DNA of 6,600 nucleotides from Chitinophagales bacterium. Lineage in GTDB: Bacteria > Bacteroidota > Bacteroidia > Chitinophagales > Saprospiraceae. Below are positions 6,347 through 6,600 of the stretch, piece after piece. The notes beneath the pieces were generated by a model. It did no database searches and had not been told where the DNA came from. It saw nothing but the letters and a program-made list of their open reading frames with translations. The stretch is from assembly GCA_013297575.1 (NCBI GenBank), contig JAAFHO010000330.1, positions 1 to 6,600 on the forward strand, read 5' to 3'. Each line of letters starts with the position of its first letter. The stretch's first letter is position 1. The translations under genes and the position numbers were made by a program.

Positions 6347-6354
6347 GTTTTACG

Positions 6355-6381
6355 CTTCCTGATCAGGAGTACTTGTTTTTT
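6355..6381 (+). terminator. Weak terminator candidate after the exonuclease gene
   Basis: The palindrome TCCTGATCAGGA (6357-6368) can fold as a stem of four pairs, plus one U-G pair, around GATC, and a run of six T follows at 6376-6381 after a gap of six bases. The stem is short and the T-run is set back, so efficiency would be low. It begins about ten bases after the stop codon. Confidence 0.35.
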
Positions 6382-6444
6382 GATTATGTATATCAAAAAT
6401 TCAATTTAATTACAGATCTTAGAGTGTGGCAAGACCGGCCTTAG

Positions 6445-6591
6445 AAAAATGCAGGTTTTGCTTGAGTGGAGGCGGATGAAGCCAAAAAGTGTTTGAGCCA
6501 AACGGAATTTACGAGGCGTAGCCTCCGCTCAATCGTACGGCGAGTTTTTTTTGGCGCCGCCGGAGCGAGGAAGCAAAAGCACCGCATTTTT
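6445..6591. repeat. Nested imperfect inverted-repeat segment at right edge, possible dispersed element
   Basis: The outer arms are 6445-6463 (AAAAATGCAGGTTTTGCTT) and 6571-6591, whose reverse complement differs by small indels. The inner arms are TTGAGTGGAGGC (6462-6473) and GCCTCCGCTCAA (6521-6532), with a single G-T position. The two left arms are adjacent, while the right arms are separated by 38 bases. Small hairpins lie inside: GTTTG-AGC-CAAAC (6491-6503) and GAGGC-GTA-GCCTC (6513-6525). The base composition turns GC-rich near 6510-6570, unlike the neighbouring intergenic DNA. I see no transposase and no sound coding frame; the segment may extend past the edge. Confidence 0.6.
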
Positions 6592-6600
6592 CGTCAGCCG

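Noticed and set aside
6217..6444. 75-codon plus-strand frame overlapping the exonuclease 3' end
   Set aside because: It overlaps the end of the exonuclease gene, including conserved ExoIII codons, in another frame and shows no family-like features.
6466..6600. Open plus-strand frame from a GTG at 6466 running off the right edge
   Set aside because: Its Arg/Lys-rich translation comes from the inverted-repeat segment, and it has no ATG, ribosome-binding site or domain. Repeat-derived frames of this kind are commonly miscalled.

Overview
The window looks like chromosomal sequence from a member of the Bacteroidota, most plausibly a Saprospiria/Chitinophagia-type bacterium. It is moderately AT-rich. 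None of the five genes has a recognisable Shine-Dalgarno sequence before its ATG. One intergenic region carries a TAnnTTTG-type -7 promoter element, which is characteristic of this phylum. Several of the proteins match conserved families of unknown function that I know mainly from Bacteroidota. These attributions rest on reading the sequence, not on a search.

Layout. Positions 1-3096 (minus) hold the first 1,032 codons of a very large secreted protein whose 3' end lies beyond the left edge. Just upstream in the same direction, 3148-3702 (minus) encodes a 184-residue secreted protein with a DUF6794-like domain; the two genes are 51 bp apart and probably form an operon. Facing away from them, with only 19 bp between start codons, 3722-3985 (plus) encodes an 87-residue protein with three predicted membrane segments. 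Between 3982 and 4240 lies a gene-free segment with two copies of a perfect palindrome flanking three degenerate 26-bp tandem repeats, followed by a strong one-way terminator. That terminator serves 4241-5278 (minus), a 345-residue protein with one membrane anchor, a long coiled coil and a beta-rich C-terminal domain. A 306-bp divergent intergenic region (5279-5584) holds candidate promoters and hairpins. Positions 5585-6346 (plus) encode a stand-alone DEDDy 3'-5' exonuclease of the PolB-like type. From 6347 to the right edge I find no convincing gene, only a weak hairpin and a nested inverted-repeat segment that may be a dispersed repeat element.

Function. Three of the five proteins appear to be exported or anchored in the cell envelope, and a fourth is a small membrane protein, so most of the window seems to be envelope-related. 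The exonuclease is a separate nucleic-acid function. No mobile-element gene, CRISPR array, tRNA or rRNA was seen. The least explained parts are the giant secreted protein with its small DUF6794-like partner, the palindrome/tandem-repeat block at 3981-4144, and the inverted-repeat segment at the right edge.
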